From: Tubulanus polymorphus
Taxonomy: Eukaryota; Nemertea; Palaeonemertea; Tubulaniformes; Tubulanidae
DNA length: 64,000 bases
Assembly: GCF_964204645.1 (NCBI RefSeq)
Contig: NC_134026.1
Coordinates: 25,934,650 to 25,998,649 of the forward strand
Direction of reading: 5' to 3'
Shown here one piece after another: positions 1 to 12,121 of the stretch; position 1 is the first letter of the stretch; each line of letters opens with the position of its first letter. The notes beneath the pieces are model-generated. The model was not told where the DNA came from, did not search any database, and was given only the letters and a program-made list of their open reading frames with translations. The translations under genes were made by a program, and so were the position numbers.

Positions 1-1529
1 TTGCTAATTATTCCAAGAAGTCAGGAAAGATATGTTTTGGCAATATACCTTAAAGTGTATGTTGAGATTTTATGAAAAAAAATCTATGAACTTGGCAAAT
101 CTATTTTTCATGATATACCCAAATTATTCTCATTGAATCTTGTTTCAAAATATTTTTCTCCCTTCTCTCTTTTTAAATCTCGTCCAATGATTTAAAGCTC
201 TGACTAAAAGTAAATCCTTAATACCAATTGCATAATTGCAATTACGTCATTCGTTTTATTCATACGTATATCTATATAAAACAGAACATTCTTGAAATAC
301 CTACGCTTCAACGATTATATGCTGCAATATTCGGATTAATTTTGCTAATTGCGGATTCCAACGTGCGTACTTCGGGTATCCAGGTATAGCGCTTCGCTCG
401 GTTGAACAACTTAAGCCTGGACATAAAACGGGCGAACTCTTTACGCAGTTGTCCAGTCGATCACTGTATACGTGTTCGGAGCACTGTCGCAGTACTGACG
501 AGAGAGTACTCGGGATCTTTAGCGCAGTAATGTAAGTAAAACGTTTTAAACGATCCGATAGTTGTATAAATTTATCAAGTAACAGATACGATCGTTTCAT
601 CATGGACCTAAAACCAAATTATTCACGAATCACAAGTAATCGTAACTTTGTTATTTTGATCAAAATGATACGTATATATTTGTTTTTTCTGAACCAAACA
701 TGATTTACAATTCACTGAACCTCATTATGAAGAATAAAAGGTTATTGAGCGGAATTTAAATGTTAGTAAATTCCATACCTTTTAGTGGATGACAGTTGTT
801 AAAGTTTTTTTTTAACATTTTCAATTTTTGTCGTAAAAACAATGGATTTCGAGGATGTATTTTGTAAAGATAGATTGACTGCTTTGCAAAATCATTCCCA
901 AGGCAACTTTTTCGGTTTTATATCTTAATTCAATAGAAATTGGTTTGTTTGATGTGACGAACAAGATAGTATCATTTGTCAAATATTGATGATCGTTTTC
1001 AATTCTCAGTTGTAAAAGAAGAAACGAGAATGTAAAAGAATGTTTGACATGTTAATCAAATACAATTAAAGTCATCAACAAATTAGAATTCATTTGTTTT
1101 CACAATAGAAATGACTAAGAAAAACACGAAGAAATTGATTATTGAAAATTATTAGTAATATTTATATATACAATGTAAAAGGCGTGGCGTTAAGATGGCC
1201 GCCAAAAATACGCGACCAAACGGTTGAATGCAGACCAGTGGTCGAATAAAAAGGCACCTGTAGCGCCTAACGACATAAATAGTAATATTGCAAGTCAATG
1301 CAGGTTCGCCTCGCTAGAGTGAACCTCTTTTTATATAACAAGACTACAGTAGAGTAATAATCCAAGGCTTTTACATATTATAAGAGATTTCTGAAATATG
1401 ATTTGTTAACACGAAAACAGATTAGCCGGACTTCGCTTTAACTGATTTGACACCAGGTCAAAACGGCTTCTCTACAACTCTTAGAATAAGATTGGCTTTC
1501 TAAATTTCTTTTGTTTGATCTAATTTCAG
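1..1529. other. Upstream region of gene A, no coding gene seen
   Basis: AT-rich DNA before the first recognisable coding exon of gene A. The only ORFs here are short, without domains or splice logic, and I treat them as chance. A TATA-like element near 275 and a good splice donor near 532 could mark a promoter and an untranslated first exon (listed separately). I see nothing else I can support. Confidence 0.5.
241..531 (+). promoter_or_regulatory. Candidate promoter and untranslated first exon of gene A
   Basis: A CRE-like TTACGTCA lies at about 242-249 and TATAAA at 275-280. About 250 bp downstream a consensus donor (AAT|GTAAGT) begins at 532. The coding start of gene A is directly preceded by an acceptor at 1528-1529, so an untranslated upstream exon is required. 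This block is the best candidate I see. It is inference: no transcript start is visible from sequence. Confidence 0.25.
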
Positions 1530-1553
1530 TAAAAGGGAAAGACGACGATTGAA

Positions 1554-4500
1554 ATGTCGAGACCAGTAAATAGAGTATCGGGTAAATGGAAACCAACAGC
1601 GAAATATTTCATTACTGTAGTGTAGAATATCTTTTAGAATTGTAGCAAAAATGAATACTCTTCTATTTCAGTCCCCCAGGGTCATTTGACCAATGGAGCC
1701 AACGGTAACGTTACGATTACATCCTCAAAAACTGTTCAAGGTGTAAGTAATCAAGACATATCGAGAATTGATTATCTATTTTCAAAATAGATTTTGAAAT
1801 ATTTTGGGTTTTATATTTTAATATTTCTATTGTAGCACCCTACTGGTGGGAGACGAGTTATCAGCGCTGAGGAATATCAACAACGATCTCGCAGCGTGGG
1901 TGCCAACCGACCGATGACTGTCATCAGCTCCCAAGCGGCCAGTCGCAGTAGCAGCGCGTCGGCAACTGCTCATCAACCTGCGAACTCAACTACTGTCATT
2001 CAACAGTCCAGAGCATCGTCTTACCAATCGGCCCCTACTCCACAATACACAGGGCGTGTGACGTACTCTGCTTCCTCCAGCTCCCCTACTTCCAACACCG
2101 TTTCGAGCCGTATAGTAGCATCAAGTGCCTCGGCTAACTATTCTAGCCCAGCGAGTCAATCACAGACTTACCATTCTGCTCCTTCTAGCCGATCCAGCAG
2201 CCAAAACCGCATTGTCGTATCAAGTGCTCCAGCAAGCCAATCAACGACTTATCGTACAGTGACAGGTTCCCCCCAAACTGCTAACCGTGTCGTGGTATCC
2301 AGTGGCTCAACGACAAGTGAAACACGAATGTCGATACCAACATGTCAGACTACCAGTCAGACACGAACCGTCATATCCAGTGCCCCAATAAGCAATCAAA
2401 CATATCGCACAGTTTCAAGTGCTCCTGCAAACCATTCTACGAGCCAGACAACCCGTACCGTAATATCTAGTGCCCCAACCAACCAGGTCACTCGTACAGC
2501 TACAACTGCTGCCCCTACAAGCCAACAAACTACTTACCGCACAATTTCGGGTGCCCCAACTAACCAGACAACTACATATCGAACCGTTTCCAACGTACCA
2601 GTATCGCAGGCTACGGCTTACCGTACTACGGGACCTGTGAATCAGACGGTCGTCGCATCCTCATCAAGCTCGACTACAATTCGCCCAGGCACCGAAAGAC
2701 AAACAGAAACTCGTGTCCAGTCTGCATCGTACAATACCGTCTCTGCACCTCCGGTCACCCAAACAACCGTCCGAAAGATCTCCAGTGCTCCTGTTGAAAC
2801 AAGAAAAGTATCAACCACTGACTACACGATCCAACAGAAGTAAGTTGGCTCTTACGTACTTTTCCCCAATATCAAAGATATTTTCCGAACAAAATCTCAT
2901 TATCATTAACTTGGTATTTAAAAAGTATAGATACTGTTTCATCTCACATTGATGGGCGGCGTTTGGCTTATAATTAGGACATGTTGATGACCTAGAATCT
3001 GAATGAACACCCTTAGAATTAATAGTGAATGGACAGTGGGCGTTCACGGTTTTGTGTTTTCAGTTCGTTCTGCTTAACGGGCAGGTTTCTACCAACAACA
3101 CGTTTAACCTTTCGCCCAAGTTAATCAGTTGAACTAATGGTTACTTTACTCAAGCGTACCAGTTTTATTCAAGTCTTTAATTGATAAATGTACTAACATG
3201 TAGGAATAAGTGCAGCATGCGTACTAAGAAAATAGAATCAACTTTGGTAGATTCTTACGAATGTCGCGAAAATTTGGAAAAGTGACCGGCCAAAAAAATA
3301 TGTGTAGACACTTTTGTAACAAGGAAAGAATTTTCAAGGTCTCAAACTTTAATATTCGTATATGGTTTTTTTCTTCAGGCCAATATCAACCTCAACCACG
3401 ACAGTTGTAAAACAAAATACGATTACTGAAAATCACATATCTTCTGCTGCTATGACTGACGTAGGAAGCATCGTCAAGCATGCTAAAAATAGTAAGCAAT
3501 GATCCTAAAGTTTTTTCTCTTGAAATGATATCGTATATACTTATATTTGATGCAGTTCCTTGAGAAACCAATAAATACTAGGAATATCTAAGATGATTTT
3601 CGATGTTAAAATGATTTGCTTATTGATTTACAGTTGACAGCCGCGCGCATGAGATGGAGGAAATTATCGCGCAACTTCGCGCTGAACGTGTCCAAATGGA
3701 AGCAACAATCAATCATTTGGAGAAACAGATTGAAATCTATACAGGAAAAAGTTTCAGTACCATTGAAATGCAGACTTCGGTTATGCAAATGGAAAAGGAA
3801 CTCGCTATTAGAGACAATGAAATCGGAAAATTGAGGCGTGAGGTAAGATAGGTGATAAAAAAAACATGTTGCTCCATAAATTTACCATGGCAGACTAGCA
3901 GTTCGTGTTCGTATGACATTTCAGCTAGAAACCAAGTCTAAAGATGGAAATATACCAGTGGAGGCTGTGGTAAAGGTTGAGACGGCGAACGTTGTACGAA
4001 GCGCTTTAGGAAGCGTCAAAGAAGAAGATGGATTTGATGACCTTCGAATACAGGTACAGATATCGTTGAATTTTTGCATTTCAACGATGTACTGATTCGA
4101 TTTGTATCAAAATTATATACAGTGAAATCATATTGATTAAATACTGAAGAACTATCTTGTGTTTTAGCACGATGCAGAAAAGGAGAAATTGCGTGATGAA
4201 ATTGGAAGGTTGAAAAAAATGAACTCTGATCTGACGGATTCGACACTGATTCTCAACGCCCAGGTAAAGTTTCATCTGGGGATATTGAGATCGATTCTAA
4301 GTGATTTAAGGGATCCTATCATTAAAATATATTATCGGCGTTTTAGATTGAAGACCTAAAAAAAGAAGTAGCGGTCTACAAAGACGAAAACAAATTGGTA
4401 ATTATGTTGTGTATTTCTATCAGGAGGCGTATAATTTTGCCACAGTAAAAATCTGAAAAATTCTATCGATGTCCAATGAAACAAAATGATCTTGTTCTAT

Positions 4501-7500
4501 TTGTAGATTGAAGAGAATGCTCTTCTAAAAGTGAAGGTGGAGCAACTTGAAGAGCAACAGAAAAACTATGTGACCAACTTAAAGAAGACCATTGATTACA
4601 AAAATAAGAAGGCAAGTGCTCCCTCTCTAGCCTAAAATGACCATTTTCTGCCTAAGATGTACGTATATTGACCCTTTTCAAATTGTAGATAAGGGATTCC
4701 GAAAATATGACGAAAAACTTGACGGTGAATCTAAAAAGTGCTCTTGATTATAAGAATGGGAAGGTAATCATTTCTTGACGCGTATAAAATTTTCCGAAAT
4801 CCAATTAACGTGTTTAGATACTTATGGATGAATAATTCAAACAACATTATGAATTCTTTCAGATTCAAGATCTCGAAGAAAATGAATTAACAACCATAAA
4901 GAATTTCAAGACAGCTATGGCAAATAAGAACAAAAAGGTAAGACGAGTATCATTAACATTATATGAATTGAAATTATCTATGGCAGTTGTATAAGTGAGG
5001 TTAACTAACGAAATGCATTTTAGATTGAAGATCTTGAATTCCAAAAGAAAAATGCCATGACTAACATGAAAAAAGTGATCGCTTACAAGAACAAAACGGT
5101 AAATAATCTCTTTAAAGTGAACGACTAGAAATCCTTCATTGTGATCCTCCTGCATGTACACGTATTCCTGCCTACATTACGGTTTGAGTTGGCTTTATTT
5201 TTGATTATATGGCTACATTGTATGGATTGCCCATAAAAACAAGTATGATTATAACATGAATAGCTTCCATTTTTTTATGGATAGATTGGTGATCTTGAAT
5301 TTCAAAAGAAAACATCCATGACTAACATGAAAAACGTTATCACTTACAAGAACAAGAAGGTAAGTTGTCTAACTACATATTGCCATATTATTGCTGCGTT
5401 TGCATACACTGCTTAGTTTGACGATATTCAACCACTTGCCTATAAAATTCTCAATGGTTTCTATCCAAAGATTGATGATCATGAACAACAACAGAAAAAC
5501 ATGATAACCAATATGAAAAGCGCGTTTTCCTACAAGAATGCACAGGTATCTTCATGTTCTAAAACTTGACCAAATTGTGCACTTCATTTACATCAATGAG
5601 AATAACAAGTACATGCATGATATCATTCATTTAGAGAAAAGAACTGACAGAAAAGGTACAGCTTCTGGACAATGAAAAGCTGGAGGTAAGGGTGCAGTCA
5701 TCTGAGTACATTTAATTTAGATTTTGAAAAATTTTATAAATTTAATGGTTAACTTGACCATATTCCATTTTATTGTAAATTAGAATGAGAAAAAGACAAA
5801 GGAATTGGCCGAACAATTGAAAGAGGTCCAAGAAGAAAATGCACATATCAGAGAAGAAAAGTAAGCACATTTATACCTCCACCTCAACACTTCTTCCTAT
5901 GTTGTCCGACAATGAATCGTTATATATAAATCTATTCAGAGAAATTATCGTCGAGAAAGAAATTGAAATTGAGAAGATCGTTGAAGTGGAAGTTGAAAAA
6001 ATTGTCGAAATACCGGAAAAAATCATCGAAGTTGAAAAGACTATTGAAGTAGAATCAGAAGAGTCATTGAACCGAATCAAGGTTTTAGAGGTAAAATTGT
6101 AGTTTCCCCCGTTAAATGAAAAGTAACAGACGCGATTCTGATGTTAAGATCAAGGAATATGTTTCATGGTTTCTTTTTACAGGATGAGGCTGTTGCCAAG
6201 AATGACAAGCTTATTGAACTGGCAACCTTGATTGACAACAAGAATCGCGAAGCGAGTGAACTTGAGAAGGAAATTAAGCTTGTAAAAGTAAATAAATTCA
6301 CAATTTTTTAACAAAAGCATATTATCTGGAAACAATTAGCATGAAATTGTCCTTTAATCTTATTTAGGCGGAGAACAAAAAGCTGGACAACGAACGAGCA
6401 ACCGCTTCTACAAAGGTAAAGACTCAAAAATGATATATCAGCATCTAATAATCTCCGAAAATGAACAGGAACATTAAATCATTATGAAATTATTATGTAT
6501 TTCCATTTTAGGTCATAAGATTGAATCAGGAATTGAAGGTAGCTCGTAATCCAGATGATATCAAAAAGGTAAATGTATACCTATCTTGTGGGCTTCTGTG
6601 CAATTATTTTTGTTACAAAAAATCTACGTATAGAGTGATTGTGAATGCCAGAAGAATGAATTTCGATATAGAAGATAACCATCTCATTTCTATTAATGGC
6701 TCAATATATGTATGAAAAGAATTCAGAGTTTTAATGCTTTTTTAGATCGCTGAATTATCTGCCAAGTTGGCAGAAAAGAAACCAGAGGTCGTCATTAAGA
6801 AAGAAATCGAATATAAGGTTCTTGAAAAATCCAAGCAGACAGATCTAGATCGGGTAAGTTAAGAATATTAAGACTTTTTCCTAAACGTTAGCTATAAATG
6901 TAGTATTTCGATACAAACGTTCTCAATTATTTTTAGATCGCCGAGCTTGAGGATGACTTACAGAGCATGAAGGCGAAAATCGCTTCGTTGGATACAGTAG
7001 ACGCAAAAGTGGCTGAGAAACCCCTCCAGGCAGATAAAGATCGCGTAAGTTCATGTCTTGTTTGATGTAATCGATGTCTTTATTCACTTCCCCCATATCA
7101 AACTCTTTTCTTTTGTATGTTGCACTAGATACGAGAATTAGAAGTTCAACTCCAGGATCAAATAAATGTCCAGACGAGAACAGTCGTTAACTCTGCTCCA
7201 GTTGTCTTCCAGGAAACGAAAAACAATGAAGAGGTAGGTCGATATGAATGTGATCAGAAATGCAAGAAGATTTTAGAATATATGCGTACTACCAAATTCA
7301 CAAGAGTGAATCAATCAAAACGAATCAATCATTGGATTTTTAGATCATTAGACTCAGAGAAGAGGTGAAGACACTTCAAAGCAGGCCACAAGAGATTAAG
7401 ATTGTTGAAAAATCCTCGACAGAAGACAAAAAGAAGGTATAGATCATTTAACTTCCATAATACAGTTTGAATACCAACTACTCCAACGCTCCCAACGACC

Positions 7501-9880
7501 ATAATTCCTGATTCTTTTTTCCTTTTTCAGATTTCTGAATTAGAATCTGCGCTGTTGCTAGTAAACAACAAACCGAAAGAAATTGAATATCGAATCGTCG
7601 AAAAAACATCTCGCGCAGATCAAGAAAAGGTAATGTTATGCATAAATCTGTTCATTCAACAGACTATAGTTTCTTAGAACGTTAAGTAATTTATCAATCT
7701 TTTCTCGTTTACATAGATCGCTCACCTCGAAAAGCAAGTAGGAGTGTTGCAATCACGTCCTGTACAGAAAGAGATTCAAGTTCAATACCAAACACCCAAA
7801 ACCGATTTGGACAGGGTAAGCGGTTCGATCTACTCACTAAAGAAGACATTTATTTCTTTAAACTCAAATTTACTAAAGATATGAATAAGTTATATGTTTT
7901 CATTTTCGTTATTTTAGATGGCTCGTCTTGAACAAGAGTTGCGTGAAGCACGAAATGCTTTAGTCTTGAAAGAGAAGACACGCATTGAATACATTGAAAA
8001 ATCCTCGCCAGCTGACCAAGAAAAGGTTTTTTGGTTTCCATTTATGTCTTTCACATTGTCATTTTGGTGTTTTGCATATTTAATCATTTGATTTTTAGAT
8101 CGCTCGTCTGGGAAGAGAGATCCAGGCGCTCCGACAGAGAGAAGTAGAATTACAAAATAGAAAACCAGCGGTCGAGTACATAGAAAAACCATCGAGAGCA
8201 GATCAGGAAAAGGTATATATATTTATATCCATTCATACTGCAATTACGTATCAATGTGTGCATGGTTATCTTTTTCTTTTGATAAATACATACAAAACAA
8301 TTGCATTTAATAGATTATGCGATTGGAACGTGAAATTCACACCACTAAAATCCAACCGCCTCGAGTTGAATACAAAACTGAATACAGACCAAATCCAGCT
8401 GACCAAGAGAAGGTACTCGTTGAACTAATAAAAACGCATTTATTTCAAATTCTTCATCACATGTTTATCACGTACAGGATAAACATATTAACAATATTGG
8501 TTCCATCTAGCTAAGCATATGATCTAACTCTTTGTCGACTCGTGAACATTTAGATTGCCCGACTTGAGAGGGAGTTGCAAAATACAAGACAAACTCTGAC
8601 CTTGAAGGAAAATGAAATAAGAAACTTCCAGCCTCGAGTAGAATACAAAACTGAATACGTCGAGAAGAGAATGCAAGCTGACATTGAAAAAGTAGTTAAC
8701 TTTTCCCACCTGTTTTGATTTTTGACTGATTCTTCGATTAATACTATATCAAAAAAATATATTTTTCCTACTTTACTTCAAGATTGCGTTCTTGGATAAG
8801 GAAATCAACCGCTTGAGAAATACACCACCGCGCGTTGAAACAAAAACTGTCGAAATTGAAAAGAGAGTGCAGGGTGACGTCGATCGAGTACGTTAAAACC
8901 GAATTGTTTTTGTCAAAATGAATGATACATATGTACTACATCTATTTGAAGACAATCGTCATTTGTGAATTTTTAGATCGCGTTCTTGGAGAAAGAAATC
9001 AACCGTATAAGAAACATCCCACCACGCGTTGAAGTCAAGACTGAATACGTTAATGTTGAGAAACGTATGCAGTCTGATATCGACAGGGTAAGGATTTCAA
9101 GAGAAAACCATTCGTATAAAATCGTATGGAAGTTTTCTTCTACATCAAATATTTTCATGCCTATTTGTTTCAGATTGCTTTCCTTGAAAAAGAAATCGAC
9201 AGGTTGAGAAACGTTCCACCACGTGTTGAGACAAAGACCGAATACGTCGAGGTTGAAAAGAGAAACCAAGCCGATATTCTTCTTGTAAGTCAAGAGAGAA
9301 AATATTTGAACGAATTATGTTTTATGAATGCGAGTTTTTTCATATGATTTTCGATACAGATTCAACGATTAGAACAAGATGTTATAAAGTTCAGAAACGC
9401 CCCACCACGTGTCGAAGTCAAGAAAGAATTTGTTGAGGTCGAGAAACGCATGCAGACTGACATAGACAGGGTAAGCACTGAAGGTCAAAGATTAAATATT
9501 TCCTTTTAATTATAGATTTGAAAGAAGATTACTAACCACAATTGTCTTCTCTTTAGATCGCTATGTTGGAGAAGGAAATTGATCGACTGAGAAACATTCC
9601 ACCGCGAATAGAAACAAAGACTGAATACGTAGAGGTCGAAGTGGAAAAGCGAGTGCAAGGAGACATTGATCGAGTAAGTAACGACAACATTTTCCCTCAT
9701 CTTTTGAAATTCTTTTATGAATTCTCTGAAATGCTGAATTCAAGGGGACATGTTTTCGTGTTCTTGGTAGATCGCATTCTTGGAAACTGAGATCAACCGT
9801 ATTAGAAACATACCACCACGTGTTGAAACCAAGACTGAATATGTTGAGGTTGAGAAACGCATGCAAACTGACGTTGACAG

Positions 9881-9968
<88 letters not shown>

Positions 9969-12004
9969 TATTTTCTTATATAGCGCAGATCTAAGAAATA
10001 ATCGCTGCGCTTTACAATATAAAACACAATACAGAAAATTGTTAAAATTACATAAGTTAGGTATACATGCATGATAAAACAATACATAGTAGGTTTTAAG
10101 AGTAGGTTTGGCTAAAAAGGTATGTCTTAAGATTACGTTTAAAAATATCAACGGACAGGGTAAGCATCAAACATATTTCACTTCTGAAGTATAACAAACC
10201 TTTAAACGATGCATTATCACCATTTTGATTCTTTTAGATTGTTATGATGGAAAAAGAGATTAACCGTTTGAGAAACGTTCCTCCACGTGTAGAGACCAAA
10301 ACCGAATATGTTGAAGTCGAGAAACGCATGCAGTCTGATATCGACAGGGTAAGTTTGATGTTGGAAAGGAACTACAATACGTAGCTGCATTTGATTTTTG
10401 TGATGGTAATTACAAGACAGTCATTGTTATTTTTACATAGATCGCTTTCCTTGAAAAAGAAATCGACCGTTTAAGGAACACCCCACCTTCTGTCGAAATG
10501 AAAACTGAATATGTTGAAGTTGAAGTGGAAAAGAGGGTCCAAGCTGACGTTGACAAGGTACGATGATGGATGAAAACTGTCAAAATACGTATGGATTTCG
10601 TATAACTTTTAAACAAGAATCGTGTTTTACAGATTGCGTTCCTCGAGAGAGAAATTGATCGTTTGAGAAATATCCCTCCTCGTGTTGATACCAAAATCGA
10701 ATACGTTGAAGTCGAGAAACGTATGAAGTCCGATATAGATGTGGTACGAGCATTTTCTACTAATCGAGTTTTATGTCAAAACTTGATACTGATTTTTTGA
10801 ATAACATATACTTTGATTTTCATACCTTAAATTTGCATTGCTATTTCAGATTGCTCGCTTGGAATCTGAATTGGATAGGTTGCGTAATGCTCCTGCTCGC
10901 GTTGAATATCAAACTGAGTACGTAGAGATGGAAAAACGAAGCCAAGGAGATATCGATAGGGTATGCAATTCTATTCATCTTAAAAAAATAGACATGGCTA
11001 ATAATTATCGGTCACATATTGAAAGGAAAGCAATGTCTAACGCATTTCTTCAAAATCCGTACAGATTGCTTTCCTCGAAGCTGAGATCAACCGTTTGAAG
11101 AACATGCCAGCTAGAGTTGAACATAAAACCGAGTATGTAGAGAAGAGATCGCAGGCGGATATGGATAGAATTGCCCAGCTGGAATGGCAACTAAGCTCCA
11201 GCCAACCCCAGTTAGATGCAGCAATGAGAGAGATTGAAACACTGAAAAACGAAATTGATTTAAAGGTAAATCAGTACTTATGCTTTGATTATACCTCGAT
11301 GATTAGTTTTGACGATTTAAAGCTAATGCCCATTATTTTCTATTTCAGGAAGAGCAGATTATCGAGCTTTCGCAGTTGGAAGACGAAGTTATTGCACCAC
11401 AAAACATCCAATCTGCCCAATCAGCACCAATGATGTCTACTAACCAGCAACAACAACAACAAACTATGTTGCAAACACTACAAATACCCGTCCAGTACCA
11501 ATACGTCATGGCCCCTGCCCATGGGGTGGCTGTAGGGCATAACTGCAACCTATGTGTATCGGGTGGCCAATTATATGCAACAAGCAAGTCTGCCTCTCAA
11601 GGCAATCTGGCTTATATGACTCAATCGTCATCCCGTCCCAGATCTGTTAGTGCTCGTCGCCAGCGCCGATTCTCATTGGAATCAAACAGCGAGGACACCC
11701 GCCGAGCAGTTGAAGAAAACAGCGAGGTCATCCAATCGATTCGCAGCACTTTAGAGAGCACCCTACCCAACCAGAGACAGGGTTATGCAACCACCAAGGT
11801 CATTGAACCCGCCAGAGCCTCTTCGACATCAAGGGTGTACACCAATGGAGCTACAACCAGATATTCGACGGTAGAGGGTGCTTCGTCGAGCTTGTTTTCA
11901 TCAGCATGTAAGTTATCAATAACTTGAAAAACAAACAAATGAAGAAATCCCTAATCGAATTTTACACTTACGCTTTGTTTATGATTTCAGATAAAATGGA
12001 TTAA
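1554..12004 (+). CDS. Gene A: head-rod-tail fibrous protein with many small rod exons, about 1876 aa
   Basis: I do not recognise this family. Exons: 1554-1581, 1672-1742, 1836-2839, 3379-3491, 3634-3842, 3925-4053, 4168-4263, 4347-4397, 4507-4611, 4689-4763, 4863-4937, 5024-5098, 5285-5359, 5471-5545, 5635-5685, 5784-5860, 5940-6090, 6183-6287, 6368-6415, 6512-6568, 6746-6853, 6937-7044, 7129-7233, 7344-7436, 7531-7629, 7717-7815, 7918-8025, 8099-8212, 8314-8412, 8554-8691, 8783-8887, 8977-9087, 9174-9284, 9360-9470, 9557-9673, 9771-9881, 10238-10348, 10441-10557, 10633-10743, 10850-10960, 11065-11265, 11349-11907, 11991-12004. These join into 5631 nt, an exact multiple of three, with no internal stop. 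Layout: Ser/Thr/Gln-rich head, long charged rod with Ile/Leu heptads, Gln/Ser/Arg-rich tail. The ATG follows a 5'UTR acceptor. No signal peptide or membrane segment. A cytoskeletal or fibrous structural role is inferred from architecture only. Gene B is a tandem paralogue. Confidence 0.85.
1836..2839 (+). CDS. Gene A head exon: Ser/Thr/Gln-rich degenerate repeats
   Basis: One large exon (1004 nt, phase 0 in, phase 2 out) coding about 334 residues of low complexity. It begins HPTGGRRVISAEEYQQRSRS and then runs through degenerate units built on SSAP-x-NQTT-YRTVS, each about 14-20 residues, with repeated TNQTT, RTVISSAP and YRT. Charge is almost only Arg and there is no cysteine apart from one in PTCQT. 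The composition resembles the Ser/Thr/Arg head regions of keratins and other filament proteins, but that is composition, not homology. It is likely disordered and a phosphorylation or O-glycosylation target (inference). Confidence 0.85.
4507..5545 (+). CDS. Gene A: run of 25-residue coiled-coil cassettes (exons 9-14)
   Basis: Five consecutive 75-bp phase-0 exons (4689-4763, 4863-4937, 5024-5098, 5285-5359, 5471-5545), preceded by a 105-bp exon (4507-4611) whose last 25 codons are the same unit. The pattern is I-x-D-L-E-x-Q-K-K-x-x-M-T-N-M-K-x-x-I-x-Y-K-N-K-K. Exons 12 and 13 are nearly identical (both contain DLEFQKK and TNMK). This is a second cassette family, different from the Pro-Pro cassette downstream. 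The pattern predicts amphipathic helix. The exon at 4507-4611 ends in a GC donor. Confidence 0.85.
5940..8412 (+). CDS. Gene A: divergent rod exons 17-29
   Basis: Exon 5940-6090 encodes an alternating Ile/Val-Glu stretch (IEIEKIVEVEVEKIVEIPEK), then helical exons. From 6746 on, each exon starts with I-x-x-L-E or similar and ends with D-x-D-R or D-Q-E-K, the same boundary logic as the later uniform cassettes. The middle varies: VIKKEIEYKVLEK, VEYIEKPSRADQEK and so on. Pro-Pro-Arg-Val-Glu first appears in exon 8314-8412. All exons from 6746 are phase 0-0 (93-114 nt). These look like old, diverged copies of the cassette. Confidence 0.8.
8554..11265 (+). CDS. Gene A: uniform Pro-Pro cassette block (exons 30-41)
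   Basis: Twelve phase-0 exons of mostly 105, 111 or 117 nt, each one cassette of 35, 37 or 39 residues. The consensus starts IAFLEKEIDRLRNIPPRVE and continues TKTEYVEVEKRMQTDIDR. Length changes come from dropping or doubling a Val-Glu pair before EKR. The first part carries a helical I-x-x-L-x-x-x-I-x-x-L spacing, the Pro-Pro breaks it, and the next stretch alternates (V-x-Y-x-T-x-Y-V-x-V). The last exon (11065-11265) is a cassette fused to an extra helix that leads into the tail. Confidence 0.9.
9883..9966. repeat. (TAA)n microsatellite
   Basis: About 28 uninterrupted trinucleotide units that start right inside the splice donor of exon 36 (AGG|GTAATAATAA). It is best read as the expanded 3' tail of the LINE fragment it adjoins. 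Long poly-Ile and poly-Tyr ORFs across it are artefacts. Confidence 0.95.
9886..10148 (-). mobile_element. 5'-truncated LINE insertion at the splice donor of gene A exon 36
   Basis: The insertion is flanked by direct copies of GACAGGGTAA (about 9876-9885 and 10149-10158), one at the exon 36/donor junction and one downstream. Read on the minus strand it carries FKRNLKTYLFSQTYS followed by a stop, the type of C-terminus seen on LINE ORF2 proteins, then GCGCTATATAAG and a long ATT repeat tail. So it is a 3' fragment of a non-LTR element, in reverse orientation to the gene, with its tail expanded into the (TAA)n microsatellite. The family is not the same as the full-length LINE at 15.4-20.5 kb. 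Confidence 0.75.
11349..12004 (+). CDS. Gene A tail: Gln/Ser/Arg-rich C-terminus
   Basis: Exon 11349-11907 plus a four-residue terminal exon 11991-12004 (ending YKMD, TAA at 12002-12004). It contains a short poly-Gln, LQIPVQYQYVMAP, a Cys pair in HNCNLCVSGG, SRPRSVSARRQRR, then EVIQSIRSTLEST. The matching blocks in gene B's tail (IQVPVQYIMTP, ARSVSVNRRNR, DVIESIRSTLVET) are the clearest sign that the two genes are paralogues. The RSVSxxRR type motifs could be basic-directed kinase sites (inference). Confidence 0.85.
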
Positions 12005-12115
12005 TAATTGTCGATTGCTGTACGGATGTCATCCTCGTTTGGGATCGACTTTATATAATTTTCGCAACACCGAATTTTGAAAATTCAGAGGTGGCACAGT
12101 AATCAGAATTTTCGA

Positions 12116-12121
12116 AATAAA
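12116..12121 (+). other. Polyadenylation signal candidate, gene A
   Basis: AATAAA 112 nt after the stop codon, followed by a T/G-rich stretch. A second AATAAA lies at about 12500-12505, so a longer 3'UTR is possible. Confidence 0.5.

Noticed and set aside
5839-6102. 87-residue ORF starting MHISEKKSKHIY
   Set aside because: It reads through the intron before exon 5940-6090; the real frame is entered through the acceptor at 5938-5939.
9561-10151. Minus-strand ORF with a long Tyr/Ile run
   Set aside because: It is a translation of the (TAA)n microsatellite and of antisense cassette exons.
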